From contig CP070658.1 in NCBI GenBank assembly GCA_020355105.1, positions 2,453,866 to 2,473,660 on the forward strand: a stretch of DNA of 19,795 nucleotides, read 5' to 3'. Position numbers and translations under genes: made by a program. Source of the stretch: Candidatus Thorarchaeota archaeon. Lineage in GTDB: Archaea > Asgardarchaeota > Thorarchaeia > Thorarchaeales > Thorarchaeaceae. The notes under the pieces are model-generated. The model was not told the origin of the DNA, made no database searches, and was given only the letters and a program-made list of their open reading frames with translations. This document shows positions 1-7,793 of the stretch, piece by piece (the stretch's first letter is position 1; every line of letters begins with the position of its first letter).

Positions 1-292
1 CATTGGACGTCAAGTCGACGATTTCCTTGCCACTGAATGTATCAAGACTAGGAGCATATTGGGACAGCAACTCCCCAAACTGCTCCATCGCAAGTATCGC
101 CATCCAGTGCGCTGAAGAATCAGAAGCATTTAGGGCTACTTGGAGCTCGCGCACATTGTCCGCAAAAGGGCCGCCTCCTGGCACGATCACAAGCGTATGA
201 TGGTTGCTCAAATCCTCGATGCTCTGCATCAATCTTCTGAGCTCTTCAGAACTGCTTGCCAGACTACCACCAATCTTGATGACCGCCCTCAC
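1..292 (-). CDS. mfnE: Amino acid kinase family protein, MfnE-like (methanofuran pathway kinase), partial
   Basis: Only the N-terminal 97 residues are present; the gene runs off the left edge. Read from a GTG at 290-292, whose first bases overlap the TGA of the upstream gene (GTGA overlap), it begins MRAVIKIGGSL, the Lys-Gly-Gly-Ser phosphate-binding start of the amino acid kinase fold, and has a second Gly-rich loop VPGGGPFAD at about residues 37-45. In methanogens MfnE phosphorylates (5-aminomethyl-3-furyl)methyl phosphate to the diphosphate used for coupling to the tyramine part of methanofuran. The assignment comes from the fold plus the two upstream genes (MfnF-like and MfnD-like), which form the same operon. 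A uridylate or acetylglutamate kinase is less likely in this context. The C-terminal half, which would settle substrate identity, is not visible. Confidence 0.8.
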   Translation of the reverse strand, partial: MRAVIKIGGSLASSSEELRRLMQSIEDLSNHHTLVIVPGGGPFADNVRELQVALNASDSSAHWMAILAMEQFGELLSQYAPSLDTFSGKEIVDLTSN

Positions 293-1347
293 AGGAAGTC
301 CCTCCAATTGACTCCTGCGTAGAGCGCCGCCGAGTAGGCTGTCGCGGCGATCGAACCTTCCACACCCAAGACTTCATCCAGGGTCCTAATGGCCCTGGCA
401 CCAGTGCGATTGACTGCCTCTTTCCCAAGGAATTGCGCTCCTAGACCTGCCAATACGAAGGTTTCATCCTCCGGCTTAACGGACATTGTCGTACACACTT
501 GGTCTATTGCGTTCCGAATGTCATCGAGTTGCTGTTCCCAGGCCTGTTGCGCAATGTCGACGATTAGGTCCTCTTGCACGGTTTCAATATCGCCACATAT
601 CACACGCGCAAGTCGTGCCAAACATTCCTTCTGGGTCTTCCCTCGACCGTCAGCAGTTTCTGTAGCGTACATATCTTCGGTGACGTGACCAAGAACCAAG
701 TGAACATCACCTGAAGTGGCAAAATACTCAGAGGACAGTCTGCATAATCTCCCGTCTACTGTAACGGCTCTGAGAATTGCAGACACATCAGTTCTAAGTG
801 CTCCAGTGTAGACTAGCTCACCATGAATAAGTCTGCTAGTATCGTCCTTTCCTGCGGTTGTTGGCAGGCCATTTCTAATTGGAATTACATCGGTGGTCGT
901 GGAGCCAACATCGACAAGTATGCATTCAGGGACCTCAAGACCTATTGTCCATGCCAATACAGGCCAGTTGGCTGCGGCGACAGACAAGGGTGAAGCAAGC
1001 ACCTGCGAAAGCTGCAATAGCTTCAGGTCTACACTAGGAAAGACAATGCGGGCATCAGAAAGCACCGTAGAAGCGCCGCACGCAATAGTGGTCACACCCT
1101 CTCTCTTGGTAGCGAAGGTATCGGATAGTTCGGCGGTCATCACCAAAGAAACGAGGTCTGGAGTTTCTCCACTGGAAAGGTTGGAAGTGGTTCGTGACAA
1201 CAGACTCCACAGTTCCGTGCGATCTCTAAGCCAGACTGGGAAATGAGCAGAACTGTAGGAGATGTCGTGTGGAGTGGCAGACTCATCTAGGGATAGTCCG
1301 CAGCCCTTTAGGTTGGCTCCTCCCACATCTAGGCCGACCACTCTCAA
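289..1347 (-). CDS. mfnF: MfnF-like hydantoinase/ASKHA-type protein (H4MPT-linked C1 pathway protein)
   Basis: This 352-residue protein has the actin/hexokinase-type ATPase signature: GLDVGGANLKG at residues 5-15 (phosphate-1 loop), LVDVGSTTTDV at about 144-154 (phosphate-2 loop) and FVLAGLGAQFLG near residue 300 (adenosine region). The MTAELSD and LVYTGALRT stretches are typical of the hydantoinase A-like family annotated as H4MPT-linked C1 transfer pathway protein. In methanogens MfnF couples the furfuryl diphosphate made by MfnE to gamma-glutamyltyramine, giving the methanofuran core. The longest frame starts at TTG 1345-1347, overlapping the mfnD stop as TTGA; a GTG two codons in (1339-1341) is an alternative. 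It overlaps mfnE at the other end, so translational coupling of the three genes is likely. Length is normal for the family. Confidence 0.85.
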   Translation of the reverse strand: MRVVGLDVGGANLKGCGLSLDESATPHDISYSSAHFPVWLRDRTELWSLLSRTTSNLSSGETPDLVSLVMTAELSDTFATKREGVTTIACGASTVLSDARIVFPSVDLKLLQLSQVLASPLSVAAANWPVLAWTIGLEVPECILVDVGSTTTDVIPIRNGLPTTAGKDDTSRLIHGELVYTGALRTDVSAILRAVTVDGRLCRLSSEYFATSGDVHLVLGHVTEDMYATETADGRGKTQKECLARLARVICGDIETVQEDLIVDIAQQAWEQQLDDIRNAIDQVCTTMSVKPEDETFVLAGLGAQFLGKEAVNRTGARAIRTLDEVLGVEGSIAATAYSAALYAGVNWRDFL

Positions 1348-2579
1348 GGACCTACAACTCCGAGTCGGTGGTCGATCTGTCTCTCCACACCTGCTAGATC
1401 TACACGAGCGTCTTCACGTGACTCCCCCCAGCCACAAACATAGGGCCTCACTTTCCCACGACCTCCTGGAAGTAGTATCGGAGGACTCACAACGCCCGGA
1501 ATCACCATGACTCTTGCGTAGTCACCTTCCAATCTTGATGGATCCGCTGATGCCGGCAGATCAAGGTACTCCTCGAATATCGAAACGCCATTGCTAGGTG
1601 GAAGCTCTAGCAACTGCCCTTCGCTACAATCAAGTATGCACGCAAGTGCGTCTGGGCCTCGTGTGCGTTCAATTCCCACGGCAGACACTGTGACTCTAGG
1701 ATTGATGTCCATGGGAACAGCCTCCTCGCCTTGTAAGACAAAGTCAATCCCCACGTACCCTCTGAGCCCAGGTAGAGATTCTACGATTTTCTGTGCAGAG
1801 GAAACAGCCTCTTCACTTGCGGGGTGAACGAAGTGGCATTCTCCGCCGTGGTATCCCGAAATGGAACCCGCTCGGCCCAGTGAAACATTCTGACGATTCA
1901 CTGACAATACGTACGTCTGCCCGTCATTCACAAGCAATGATACGCTAGAATCGACTCCTTCAACGAACTCCTGCAAGACGAACCGAGGACTGCGCAAGGA
2001 ACCTTTCAAGTGATCAACAAGCGACTCGAGTTCCGCCTCATTGGAAACCCTACTTGTGTGGATTGCTCCAGAGGAAACTGCAGGTTTTAGAACTGCAGGA
2101 TAGTCGATTTCGGAGGACTTGTCAAGTATTCTGTCCAAGTTTGCAGATACTGTAGTCGGAACCGGGAGTGAGAGGTCAGAATATAGTTCGGTGCACCTCA
2201 CCTTGTCCGAACAGATAGCTGATGTTTCAGTCTCTGGCCCAACCACATCTAGTCCGTCTGCACGAATCTTGGCTAAAACATCAGTGAGTATGCCCTCATC
2301 CTCAGGTGCAATGACTATTGCAGAGTCAGCATCCTCTGAAAGCGAGTCGACTACTTCAGACCAGTCTGAAGAACTTGAAACTCGCTCCCTCCTTGCCGAT
2401 TTGGGTATGAGCATTTCGTTGATTCTAGAATCAAAGGCGACAATGATCTCGTGACCAGCATGGTTTAGAGATCGAGCAAGCGAACTCAACATAGCAAAAC
2501 CCTGAGCGGCAAAGCTGAGGTCCCATCTCTCCTCAGCAAGACCACCGGCGGTTATGTGCTCGTAGACGAATACTCGCAT
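1344..2579 (-). CDS. mfnD: Tyramine--L-glutamate ligase, ATP-grasp (MfnD-like)
   Basis: A 411-residue ATP-grasp protein. The N-terminus MRVFVYEHITAGG (1-13) is characteristic of the MfnD family. The ATP-grasp region shows CSDKVRCTELYSDLSLPVP (123-141), the lysine-containing YPAVLKPAVSSGA (160-172), the QEFVEGVDSSVSLLV lid region (203-217) and the metal-binding DINPR (291-295). MfnD joins glutamate to tyramine by a gamma-amide bond, an early step of methanofuran side-chain synthesis, and acts in the cytoplasm. It is the first gene of the minus-strand operon mfnD-mfnF-mfnE, with stop/start overlap to mfnF. The ATG start at 2577-2579 lies about 35 bases from a TATA-like box shared with the divergent gene. 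I am fairly sure of the family; substrate is inferred from family and neighbours. Confidence 0.87.
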   Translation of the reverse strand: MRVFVYEHITAGGLAEERWDLSFAAQGFAMLSSLARSLNHAGHEIIVAFDSRINEMLIPKSARRERVSSSSDWSEVVDSLSEDADSAIVIAPEDEGILTDVLAKIRADGLDVVGPETETSAICSDKVRCTELYSDLSLPVPTTVSANLDRILDKSSEIDYPAVLKPAVSSGAIHTSRVSNEAELESLVDHLKGSLRSPRFVLQEFVEGVDSSVSLLVNDGQTYVLSVNRQNVSLGRAGSISGYHGGECHFVHPASEEAVSSAQKIVESLPGLRGYVGIDFVLQGEEAVPMDINPRVTVSAVGIERTRGPDALACILDCSEGQLLELPPSNGVSIFEEYLDLPASADPSRLEGDYARVMVIPGVVSPPILLPGGRGKVRPYVCGWGESREDARVDLAGVERQIDHRLGVVGP

Positions 2580-2606
2580 TGTCAGCCCGGCGTTGAGTAG
2601 AGTCAG

Positions 2607-2620
2607 TAAGCTATAAGACT
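2607..2620. promoter_or_regulatory. Shared TATA-like box between divergent mfnD and HisA-like genes
   Basis: The only AT-rich element in the 66-base divergent gap is TAAGCTATAAGACT. Its core CTATAAG reads CTTATAG on the other strand. The core lies about 32 bases before the ATG at 2646 (plus) and about 35 before the ATG at 2579 (minus), the spacing expected for archaeal TATA boxes feeding transcripts with very short leaders. The spacing and sequence are observed; promoter function is inferred. Confidence 0.4.
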
Positions 2621-2645
2621 CTTACAGAAACTGTGAAACTAAGCT

Positions 2646-3362
2646 ATGAATCACGAATCTCGAATTATCCCGGTCATGGACATCATGGATGCAAAAGTTG
2701 TTCACGGAGTAGCAGGTCAAAGAGAGAAGTATGAGCCGATTAGGAGCAGAATCGTAAAGGGCTCAAATCCGACGGACGTGGCCGAAGTATTCAGACGCAT
2801 CTTCGGCGTTGAAGAGATCTATATTGCAGATCTGGATGCGATATCAGGAACCGGAAACAACATATCATCGGTGACAGAAGTAGTTGACAGTGTGGGAGTT
2901 GGTGTCATGCTGGATGCCGGTGTGAGGAACAAAGCAGATGTGGAGAGACTCGTTGAGTTCGGGGTTCCTAGAGTGGTGATAGCAACAGAAACAGCCCATT
3001 CCTACGAAGATATGATGGAAATCGCCGAACATCACCCAGAGGAGGTTATCGGGTCTCTCGATTTGATGAATGGGAAGACGCTTGGCTCATGCTCGGACTT
3101 CCGTGACAAGAACCCCGTAGATGCGGCGGGGATGATGGAGTCATTAGGTTTGCGAGAACTGATAGTCCTAGAACTCGCACTAGTAGGCTCTGCCCGAGGT
3201 CCGATACATCCCGGACTCGTTGAGGTGTGTCGCAACACCGGCATGACAATCATTGCCGGGGGAGGTGTCAGAAATCGTGAAGACCTACGCGAGCTCCACT
3301 CGCTTGGTGTTGAGGCTGCCCTAGTTGCCACTGCACTACACAATGAGAGCATTAGACCGTAG
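2646..3362 (+). CDS. HisA-related (beta/alpha)8-barrel protein, COG1411 type
   Basis: A 238-residue TIM-barrel protein resembling HisA. The N-terminal strand IIPVMDIMDAKVVHG keeps the first catalytic-type Asp, GSLDLMNGK near residue 137 keeps the second, and IIAGGGVRNREDL near 205 is the C-terminal phosphate-binding Gly loop. The first phosphate loop is LDAGVRN rather than the GGG/GGI form of true HisA, and no his genes adjoin. Relatives of this kind are repeatedly linked with methanofuran and tetrahydromethanopterin genes in methanogens and methylotrophs; their exact reaction is not established to my knowledge. Divergent transcription from mfnD fits that link. A role in histidine synthesis is possible but less likely. 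Confidence 0.8.
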   Translation: MNHESRIIPVMDIMDAKVVHGVAGQREKYEPIRSRIVKGSNPTDVAEVFRRIFGVEEIYIADLDAISGTGNNISSVTEVVDSVGVGVMLDAGVRNKADVERLVEFGVPRVVIATETAHSYEDMMEIAEHHPEEVIGSLDLMNGKTLGSCSDFRDKNPVDAAGMMESLGLRELIVLELALVGSARGPIHPGLVEVCRNTGMTIIAGGGVRNREDLRELHSLGVEAALVATALHNESIRP

Positions 3363-3401
3363 TGCAGCTGTACGTTATCAGTATGCTTAACATGGAGTCT
3401 T

Positions 3402-3427
3402 GTTGCCACCCAGCCAGGCAACCCTGG
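3402..3427 (+). other. Two mutually exclusive small hairpins upstream of the MFS gene
   Basis: GTTGCC (3402-3407) pairs with GGCAAC (3417-3422), and CCAGG (3414-3418) pairs with CCTGG (3423-3427). The two stems share bases 3414-3422 and so cannot both form. They sit between the HisA-like stop and the transporter start. They could be a weak terminator, an attenuator-like switch or chance; there is no T-rich tract after them. Confidence 0.25.
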
Positions 3428-3442
3428 ATGTGAATCTTAGAT

Positions 3443-4672
3443 TTGGGAAAAGTGACTAGATCTTCATACGCGGTCTTAGTTGCATCAACGATTGCTCATT
3501 TCTTCAATCACATCTACACAGGTGCGTTGTCGCCTTTTCTTCCCATCATACGTGATGAGCTCTCGTTGAACCTTACTGAAGCTGGGATTGTCACAAGTGC
3601 AGCAGTAGTGACTATGACCATATCACATCTTGTGGTTGGCTATTTGGGAGACAGAGGCTGGCGTGACATCTTCATACCTGCAAGCATCTTGTTGGCTGCT
3701 GCAATAATGTTGGTGTCCAGCTTCGCCACAACGTTTCTCTTCTTGACAGCCGCAATGTTGCTTCTGGGGGTTGGAGCCTCAGGCTACCATCCGAGTGTCT
3801 TTCCTGCACTTGCAGAGAAGTTTCCGAAGAGCTCGAGGGCCACAGCAACTGGAATCCAAGCTATTGGTGGACTTGTGGGAATGGCCATCATACCATTTCT
3901 TGGCGTCACTATGCTTGTCATATTCGGGGGTTGGCGAGAATCCTTTGTCCTGCTTTCCCTAGCAGGTTTTGCCCTGTTTGTTCCGGTGACCGCACTAATG
4001 GTATACTCGCGAAAGGAGCATTTCGATGAGGAGAGAGGCCACGAAGAAGGAGATGGCTCAGACGGATGGACACGTAACTTTGCACTGCTGGTCGTCCTAA
4101 TGGCTCTAAGAGGTATGTCCTTCCGTTGCACCACTCTCCTGATGCCTCTATATCTAGTGGAGAGCGAGTACTCCTACGATCCGATTTTGGCTGGTTCCTT
4201 CACAACTGTGATGCTTGTGGCTGGGCTTGTCGGAGAGATTGTTTCTGCACCCCTGTCGGACAGGGTTGGAAGACGGGTTCCGTTTCTCATTGTGTCTACC
4301 GGATTATCAACCCCGTTCCTGCTGCTACTCAACGCCTCATTGAGCCAAGTCGCGCTCCTATTGGTACTCATCGGAATAGGCTTCTTCTTCTTTCTGGGAG
4401 TTCCGCCCAATACAGCATATCAGACTGAAGTCGTCCCGAAGCAGTCACAGGGACTGGCATTTGGTCTGCTGTTCTCAATTGGTGCAATACCGGGGTCGTT
4501 GTCCCCGATTGTCTTTGGTTGGATTGGAGATGTCTATGGTTTGCCGATGTCAATTATGTTCTTGGTCCTGACCACTGGTCTGGCTACGATATTCGCGGCC
4601 TTGCTGAAAGAAACGAAGGAACCCAAGAGGGACACAGGAATCGCACTCGATCTCATCCGGGTTCCAGACTAG
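3443..4672 (+). CDS. Major facilitator superfamily transporter
   Basis: A 409-residue polytopic membrane protein with about 12 hydrophobic segments. The first helix region ends SPFLPIIRDELSLNL, a start common in fosmidomycin-resistance/NarK-like MFS proteins. The loop between helices 2 and 3 has GYLGDRGWRD, and the equivalent loop in the second half has APLSDRVGRRVPFL, a good match to MFS motif A. A charged linker (SRKEHFDEERGHEEGDGSDG, about 189-208) separates the two six-helix halves, as usual. Substrate cannot be told; drug or organic-anion export is a generic guess. The longest frame starts at TTG 3443; GTG at 3452 is an equally good alternative and neither has a strong Shine-Dalgarno. 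It follows the HisA-like gene by about 80 bases. Confidence 0.9.
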   Translation: MGKVTRSSYAVLVASTIAHFFNHIYTGALSPFLPIIRDELSLNLTEAGIVTSAAVVTMTISHLVVGYLGDRGWRDIFIPASILLAAAIMLVSSFATTFLFLTAAMLLLGVGASGYHPSVFPALAEKFPKSSRATATGIQAIGGLVGMAIIPFLGVTMLVIFGGWRESFVLLSLAGFALFVPVTALMVYSRKEHFDEERGHEEGDGSDGWTRNFALLVVLMALRGMSFRCTTLLMPLYLVESEYSYDPILAGSFTTVMLVAGLVGEIVSAPLSDRVGRRVPFLIVSTGLSTPFLLLLNASLSQVALLLVLIGIGFFFFLGVPPNTAYQTEVVPKQSQGLAFGLLFSIGAIPGSLSPIVFGWIGDVYGLPMSIMFLVLTTGLATIFAALLKETKEPKRDTGIALDLIRVPD

Positions 4673-4743
4673 CAGCACGGTTGGACTCATTAGTACGAGA
4701 ACGGACCAGTAGGTAATATCAAATGCGTCTTCCTGAGGCAGGT

Positions 4744-5595
4744 ATGACGATGATTGACTACCATGTCCACCCATCGTACTCTGCTGATGCAAGTGGATCA
4801 ATCGAGGAATTCTGCGAAGCGGCAGTTCAGAAGGGACTTAGAGAGATCTGTTTCACGACTCATTTGGATGCAGATCCAGTGAGAGAAGAGGATTTCGTGA
4901 TGGTCCGGGGAGAGAAGGTCAGCATTTACTCACCAGACTGGCTTGAGGACTACGAGTTGAGTATAAGAAATGCAGGTGATGCATTCGCAGACCAGAACTT
5001 GAAGGTGAAACTCGGAGTTGAGGTAGATCTCTATCCAGGCGTCATTGACCAACTACCTGAAACGTTCCATAGTACAGACTTTGACCTTGTAGTTGGTTCA
5101 GTGCATCTGGTTAATCACAAGGCCATCTCGCTCATGGAAGAGGCAATCGATATCTTCCGAGAGTACGAACTGAGTGAGCTTGGTAATCGCTACTACAGAG
5201 TGATCATTGATTCAATAGAGTCCGGACTCTTCGACATAGTTGGACATCTCGATATCTACCGAAGATACGGTGAAGAGTACTATGGAGAGGATATCCTAAA
5301 GCTGTGGGAACCTCATCTCGAAGAACTGGTGCACAGCATGAAGACCCACAGAGTCGGCTTCGAAGTCAACACATCCTCATGGCGCAGAGGGCTGAAGGAA
5401 CCTATGCCTGCATCATCCCTGATCCAGGCGCTTCTGAAAGGAGGCATCGATACTGTTACAGTTGGCTCTGACGCCCACCGCCCGGAAGAGGTAGGCAGTG
5501 GGATTGGTCGCGCCATCTCAATCCTGATGGAGTGCGGTTTCCAATCTACGTCGCTTTACGATTGTCGCGTTCCGCGTCCAATCAGGCTCTATTGA
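4744..5595 (+). CDS. PHP-domain phosphatase of the histidinol-phosphatase (HisJ) type
   Basis: Counting from ATG 4744 the protein has 283 residues. Metal-ligand motifs of the PHP fold are all visible: HVH (7-9), the His of TTHLD (40), the Glu of GVEVDLYPG (93), the His of GSVHLV (121), the His of VGHLD (168) and GSDAHRPEE (241-249) with Asp243 and His245. HisJ-type enzymes hydrolyse histidinol phosphate, but no histidine genes lie nearby, so another phosphomonoester is possible. I chose 4744 because GAGG at 4735-4738 sits 5 bases upstream and homologs start close to IDYHVH; the frame is open to ATG 4723, which would add seven residues. It is in the same direction as the MFS gene, 71 bases after it. 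Confidence 0.85.
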   Translation: MTMIDYHVHPSYSADASGSIEEFCEAAVQKGLREICFTTHLDADPVREEDFVMVRGEKVSIYSPDWLEDYELSIRNAGDAFADQNLKVKLGVEVDLYPGVIDQLPETFHSTDFDLVVGSVHLVNHKAISLMEEAIDIFREYELSELGNRYYRVIIDSIESGLFDIVGHLDIYRRYGEEYYGEDILKLWEPHLEELVHSMKTHRVGFEVNTSSWRRGLKEPMPASSLIQALLKGGIDTVTVGSDAHRPEEVGSGIGRAISILMECGFQSTSLYDCRVPRPIRLY

Positions 5596-5624
5596 ATTGG
5601 TCTTCAAATAGAAATATAGGCCGC

Positions 5625-6083
5625 ATGAACACCAAAACAAACGGTGATTGTTTGCGGAATAAGGTTCCATTCCTTCTGAGTGTGGCCGGTGGCCTTATGC
5701 TCATAGTATCTAGTGCCGCTGGAGATGTCGGTTTCTTGGACACCATTGCTGTGATTGTCGCCTCGATTCCCGAGTTACAACCATTCCTTGAAACATTGGA
5801 GATTATCAGGTTCGCACTTGGAGGGCTTGCCTCACTAGGAGGTAACATAGTAATCATCGGTGGATTTCTACTGACAATTGACAAAGTCACCACTGGCAAG
5901 ATTCTCATTGGGCTAGGTGCCGGGATGGGGATATTCGGGCTTGTCATACAAATCGGAACGGTCGCTTATACGACTGGTCTAGGTGTGGCGTACGATTGGT
6001 TGAAGGCATTCGCTACGACAACGAGCGGCGGAGGAGTCTTGTGTACCATCGCTGCCCGACTGTTTGCGAGGAAGTCCAAGTAG
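5625..6083 (+). CDS. Small membrane protein of unknown function
   Basis: 152 residues from ATG 5625. Three hydrophobic segments are clear: about 15-32 (FLLSVAGGLMLIVSSAAG), about 60-82 (Gly-rich, LGGLASLGGNIVIIGGFLL) and about 90-114 (LIGLGAGMGIFGLVIQIG). The C-terminus is short and basic (ARKSK), suggesting it is cytoplasmic. Repeated GG pairs in the helices suggest tight packing. The frame stays open upstream to ATG 5532, but that would overlap the phosphatase gene by 64 bases and add a non-hydrophobic stretch, so I prefer 5625. I do not recognise the family and assign no function. It lies between the phosphatase and the TPR gene, which starts 18 bases after its stop, so it may be co-expressed with the latter. 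Confidence 0.7.
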   Translation: MNTKTNGDCLRNKVPFLLSVAGGLMLIVSSAAGDVGFLDTIAVIVASIPELQPFLETLEIIRFALGGLASLGGNIVIIGGFLLTIDKVTTGKILIGLGAGMGIFGLVIQIGTVAYTTGLGVAYDWLKAFATTTSGGGVLCTIAARLFARKSK

Positions 6084-6101
6084 CGAAGGAATGGTTGGAT
6101 A

Positions 6102-6713
6102 TTGAACACCGAGAAGGAAAGCCCGCTTCAGCGTGCGATTGACCTCATTGAGGCGAATCTCCACAAAGAAGCAGTTGCTTTCCTGCGCGAGTTCGTAAAG
6201 GAGAACTCAAGTTCGATTGAAGGGTGGTATAATCTTGGACTTGCGCTTGCGTCCTCAGGAAAGCCTGACGAAGCAATCGAGGCATATGACGAAGCCCTGG
6301 CAATCGACAACATGATCTTTGAGGTCTGGTTCAACAAGGGCACAGTCTTCTACGACATGGGAGATTTCAAGAGTGCAAAGGAATGCTACGAGAAAGCACT
6401 TGACATGAATCCTAGCGATCCCGAGGCATGGAATAACCTAGGAAACGCTGAATCGCGTCTGGGGGACGGTAGGAAGGCGATAGAGGCTTACACAACAGCT
6501 CTTGCACTGAAGCCTGACTATGCCGAAGCGTTCTACAACAAGGCTAATGCACACTTCATCGAAGGTGAGGACGAACGTGCAATAGCATATGCAGAACTTG
6601 CTGTAGAGCTCAACCCTGCACTCGCAGAGCTTGTAAAGCAGTGGATACACGTTTCAAGAGACCGTTTGGCAATGGCAGAGAAGAGTGACAAACAGAAGAA
6701 AACAGACTCCTAG
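6102..6713 (+). CDS. Tetratricopeptide repeat protein
   Basis: 203 residues made almost entirely of TPR units: a degenerate one at about 7-39, then clear 34-residue repeats at about 40-73, 74-107, 108-141 and 142-175. Each shows the W/Y-x-x-L/K-G, A-x-x-x-Y and A-L-x-x-x-P pattern, e.g. AWNNLGNAESRLGD and EAIEAYDEALAI. TPR arrays are protein-binding scaffolds; no enzymatic domain is attached and no signal peptide is seen, so it is probably cytoplasmic. The start is TTG at 6102, since the only upstream ATG is out of frame and no other start follows the preceding stop at 6081. The C-terminus (KSDKQKKTDS) is charged. A partner cannot be named; the small membrane protein just upstream is the obvious candidate. 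Confidence 0.85.
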   Translation: MNTEKESPLQRAIDLIEANLHKEAVAFLREFVKENSSSIEGWYNLGLALASSGKPDEAIEAYDEALAIDNMIFEVWFNKGTVFYDMGDFKSAKECYEKALDMNPSDPEAWNNLGNAESRLGDGRKAIEAYTTALALKPDYAEAFYNKANAHFIEGEDERAIAYAELAVELNPALAELVKQWIHVSRDRLAMAEKSDKQKKTDS

Positions 6714-6730
6714 GTGACACGTTCACAGGA
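6708..6730. terminator. Possible imperfect hairpin between convergent TPR and FAH-family genes
   Basis: TCCT (6708-6711) plus GTGA (6714-6717) can pair with TCAC (6723-6726) plus AGGA (6727-6730), an eight-pair stem with a two-base bulge and a five-base loop, beginning inside the TPR stop region. No T tract follows, so termination is only a guess. Confidence 0.25.
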
Positions 6731-6776
6731 GGAAGAAATTAGAGGAAATCTCTCATGGCACTTCCTAGGTCTGCTT

Positions 6777-7682
6777 TCAAGCCACAATCCTGTTTCGAAG
6801 GTATCCTATCCCTTCTATGTACAGCTCCATTTCATCACCATCTTGAAGGTACTCCGGAGGGTTTCGCACAAATCCAACTCCTGAAGGCGTGCCAGTTGTG
6901 ATTACATCGCCTGGTTCTAGTGTGAATGATTGGGAGAGGTAAGACACCACCTGTGGAACATTGTGTACCAAATGGGAGGTGCTGGAATCCTGTTTGATTA
7001 CTCCGTTTATTCTCGTCTGGAGCTTGAGGTCGGAAGCATCGCCTAGTTCATCGGTAGTGACAATGCAGGGTCCCATCGGACATAGGCCATCCAATGACTT
7101 GCCTCGAATCCACTGGCCGTCACCCTGCTGAAGATCACGAGCACTCACATCGTTGATGATGGTGTAACCCGCCACATACTTGAGAGCCTCGTCCACTGAA
7201 ACCTCCTTGCATATTCTGCCAATCACAACGCCAAGCTCCACCTCCCAGTCGAGCTTGCATGTCACCTTGGGAATAGGTATGTCGTCGTCAGGGTTGACAA
7301 CGCTTGACGAGAATTTGGCGAATATCGACGGGAACTCGGGAACACTCTCACCTGTTTCCTTCGCGTGATCCCTATAGTTGAGACCTAACCCGATTATCTT
7401 GCCTGGACGACGAATAGGAGCCATGAATCTTAGTTCATCTTTCCGAAGAAGCTCCGGTCGCTCATCAGAGTGAGATTGTCTGTAGTTTTCGATAAGCGCC
7501 TTGACTGTATCAATCCAGTCTGTCTGTTTCAAGAGATCTATCATTACCACTGGGAAATTGTATCCATGTACTCTATGTTCAATACCGAAATGGGCAGCCG
7601 TTGATGGAAGATCCATTACCCCTTCTGTAAGCTCGGCACCGATTGACTTCATGTCGTCCTTGGAGTACGATACAAGACGCAT
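6777..7682 (-). CDS. Fumarylacetoacetate hydrolase (FAH) family protein
   Basis: 301 residues from ATG 7680-7682. The C-terminal FAH catalytic domain (about 95-300) has GKIIGLGLNYRDHA (94-107), the metal-binding DWEVELGVVIG (145-155, Glu147 and Glu149), NDVSARDLQ (177-185, Asp178) and TTGTPSGVGF. The N-terminal ~80 residues are the smaller cap domain. Family members hydrolyse or decarboxylate acyl-pyruvate or 2-oxo-diacid compounds (acylpyruvase, oxaloacetate decarboxylase, 5-oxopent-3-ene-dioate decarboxylase); the substrate here cannot be told. A GTG at 7701-7703 would add seven residues, but an AT-rich box about 31 bases before 7682 and the family's usual MRLV start favour 7682. It is transcribed alone, convergent with the TPR gene. 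Confidence 0.88.
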   Translation of the reverse strand: MRLVSYSKDDMKSIGAELTEGVMDLPSTAAHFGIEHRVHGYNFPVVMIDLLKQTDWIDTVKALIENYRQSHSDERPELLRKDELRFMAPIRRPGKIIGLGLNYRDHAKETGESVPEFPSIFAKFSSSVVNPDDDIPIPKVTCKLDWEVELGVVIGRICKEVSVDEALKYVAGYTIINDVSARDLQQGDGQWIRGKSLDGLCPMGPCIVTTDELGDASDLKLQTRINGVIKQDSSTSHLVHNVPQVVSYLSQSFTLEPGDVITTGTPSGVGFVRNPPEYLQDGDEMELYIEGIGYLRNRIVA

Positions 7683-7704
7683 GGGCACAGGCTCAGGTCT
7701 CACG

Positions 7705-7719
7705 CATTAATGTTTAGCG
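7705..7719 (-). promoter_or_regulatory. TATA-like box for the FAH-family gene
   Basis: On the minus strand CGCTAAACATTAATG lies centred about 31 bases before ATG 7682, which suits a nearly leaderless archaeal transcript. This spacing also argues against the upstream GTG at 7703, which would lie too close to the box. Confidence 0.35.
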
Positions 7720-7793
7720 GTGAAAGGCATCAAGAGCGTCAGACCATTTCATTTATCCGAATGGATGAAGTCCCACTCCCGGAGTGTTGAGAA

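Noticed and set aside
389..1246. Plus-strand open frames opposite the MfnF-like gene
   Set aside because: They are Ser/Thr-rich low-information frames complementary to a recognisable protein.
3032..3421. 129-residue open frame on the minus strand
   Set aside because: It is antisense to the HisA-like gene, is Ser/Arg/Pro-rich and shows no motif; a shadow frame.
2646..5595. Histidine biosynthesis cluster (HisA-like plus HisJ-like)
   Set aside because: The HisA-like protein has an altered phosphate loop, an MFS transporter separates the two, and no other his gene is present; the mfn context explains the HisA-like gene better.
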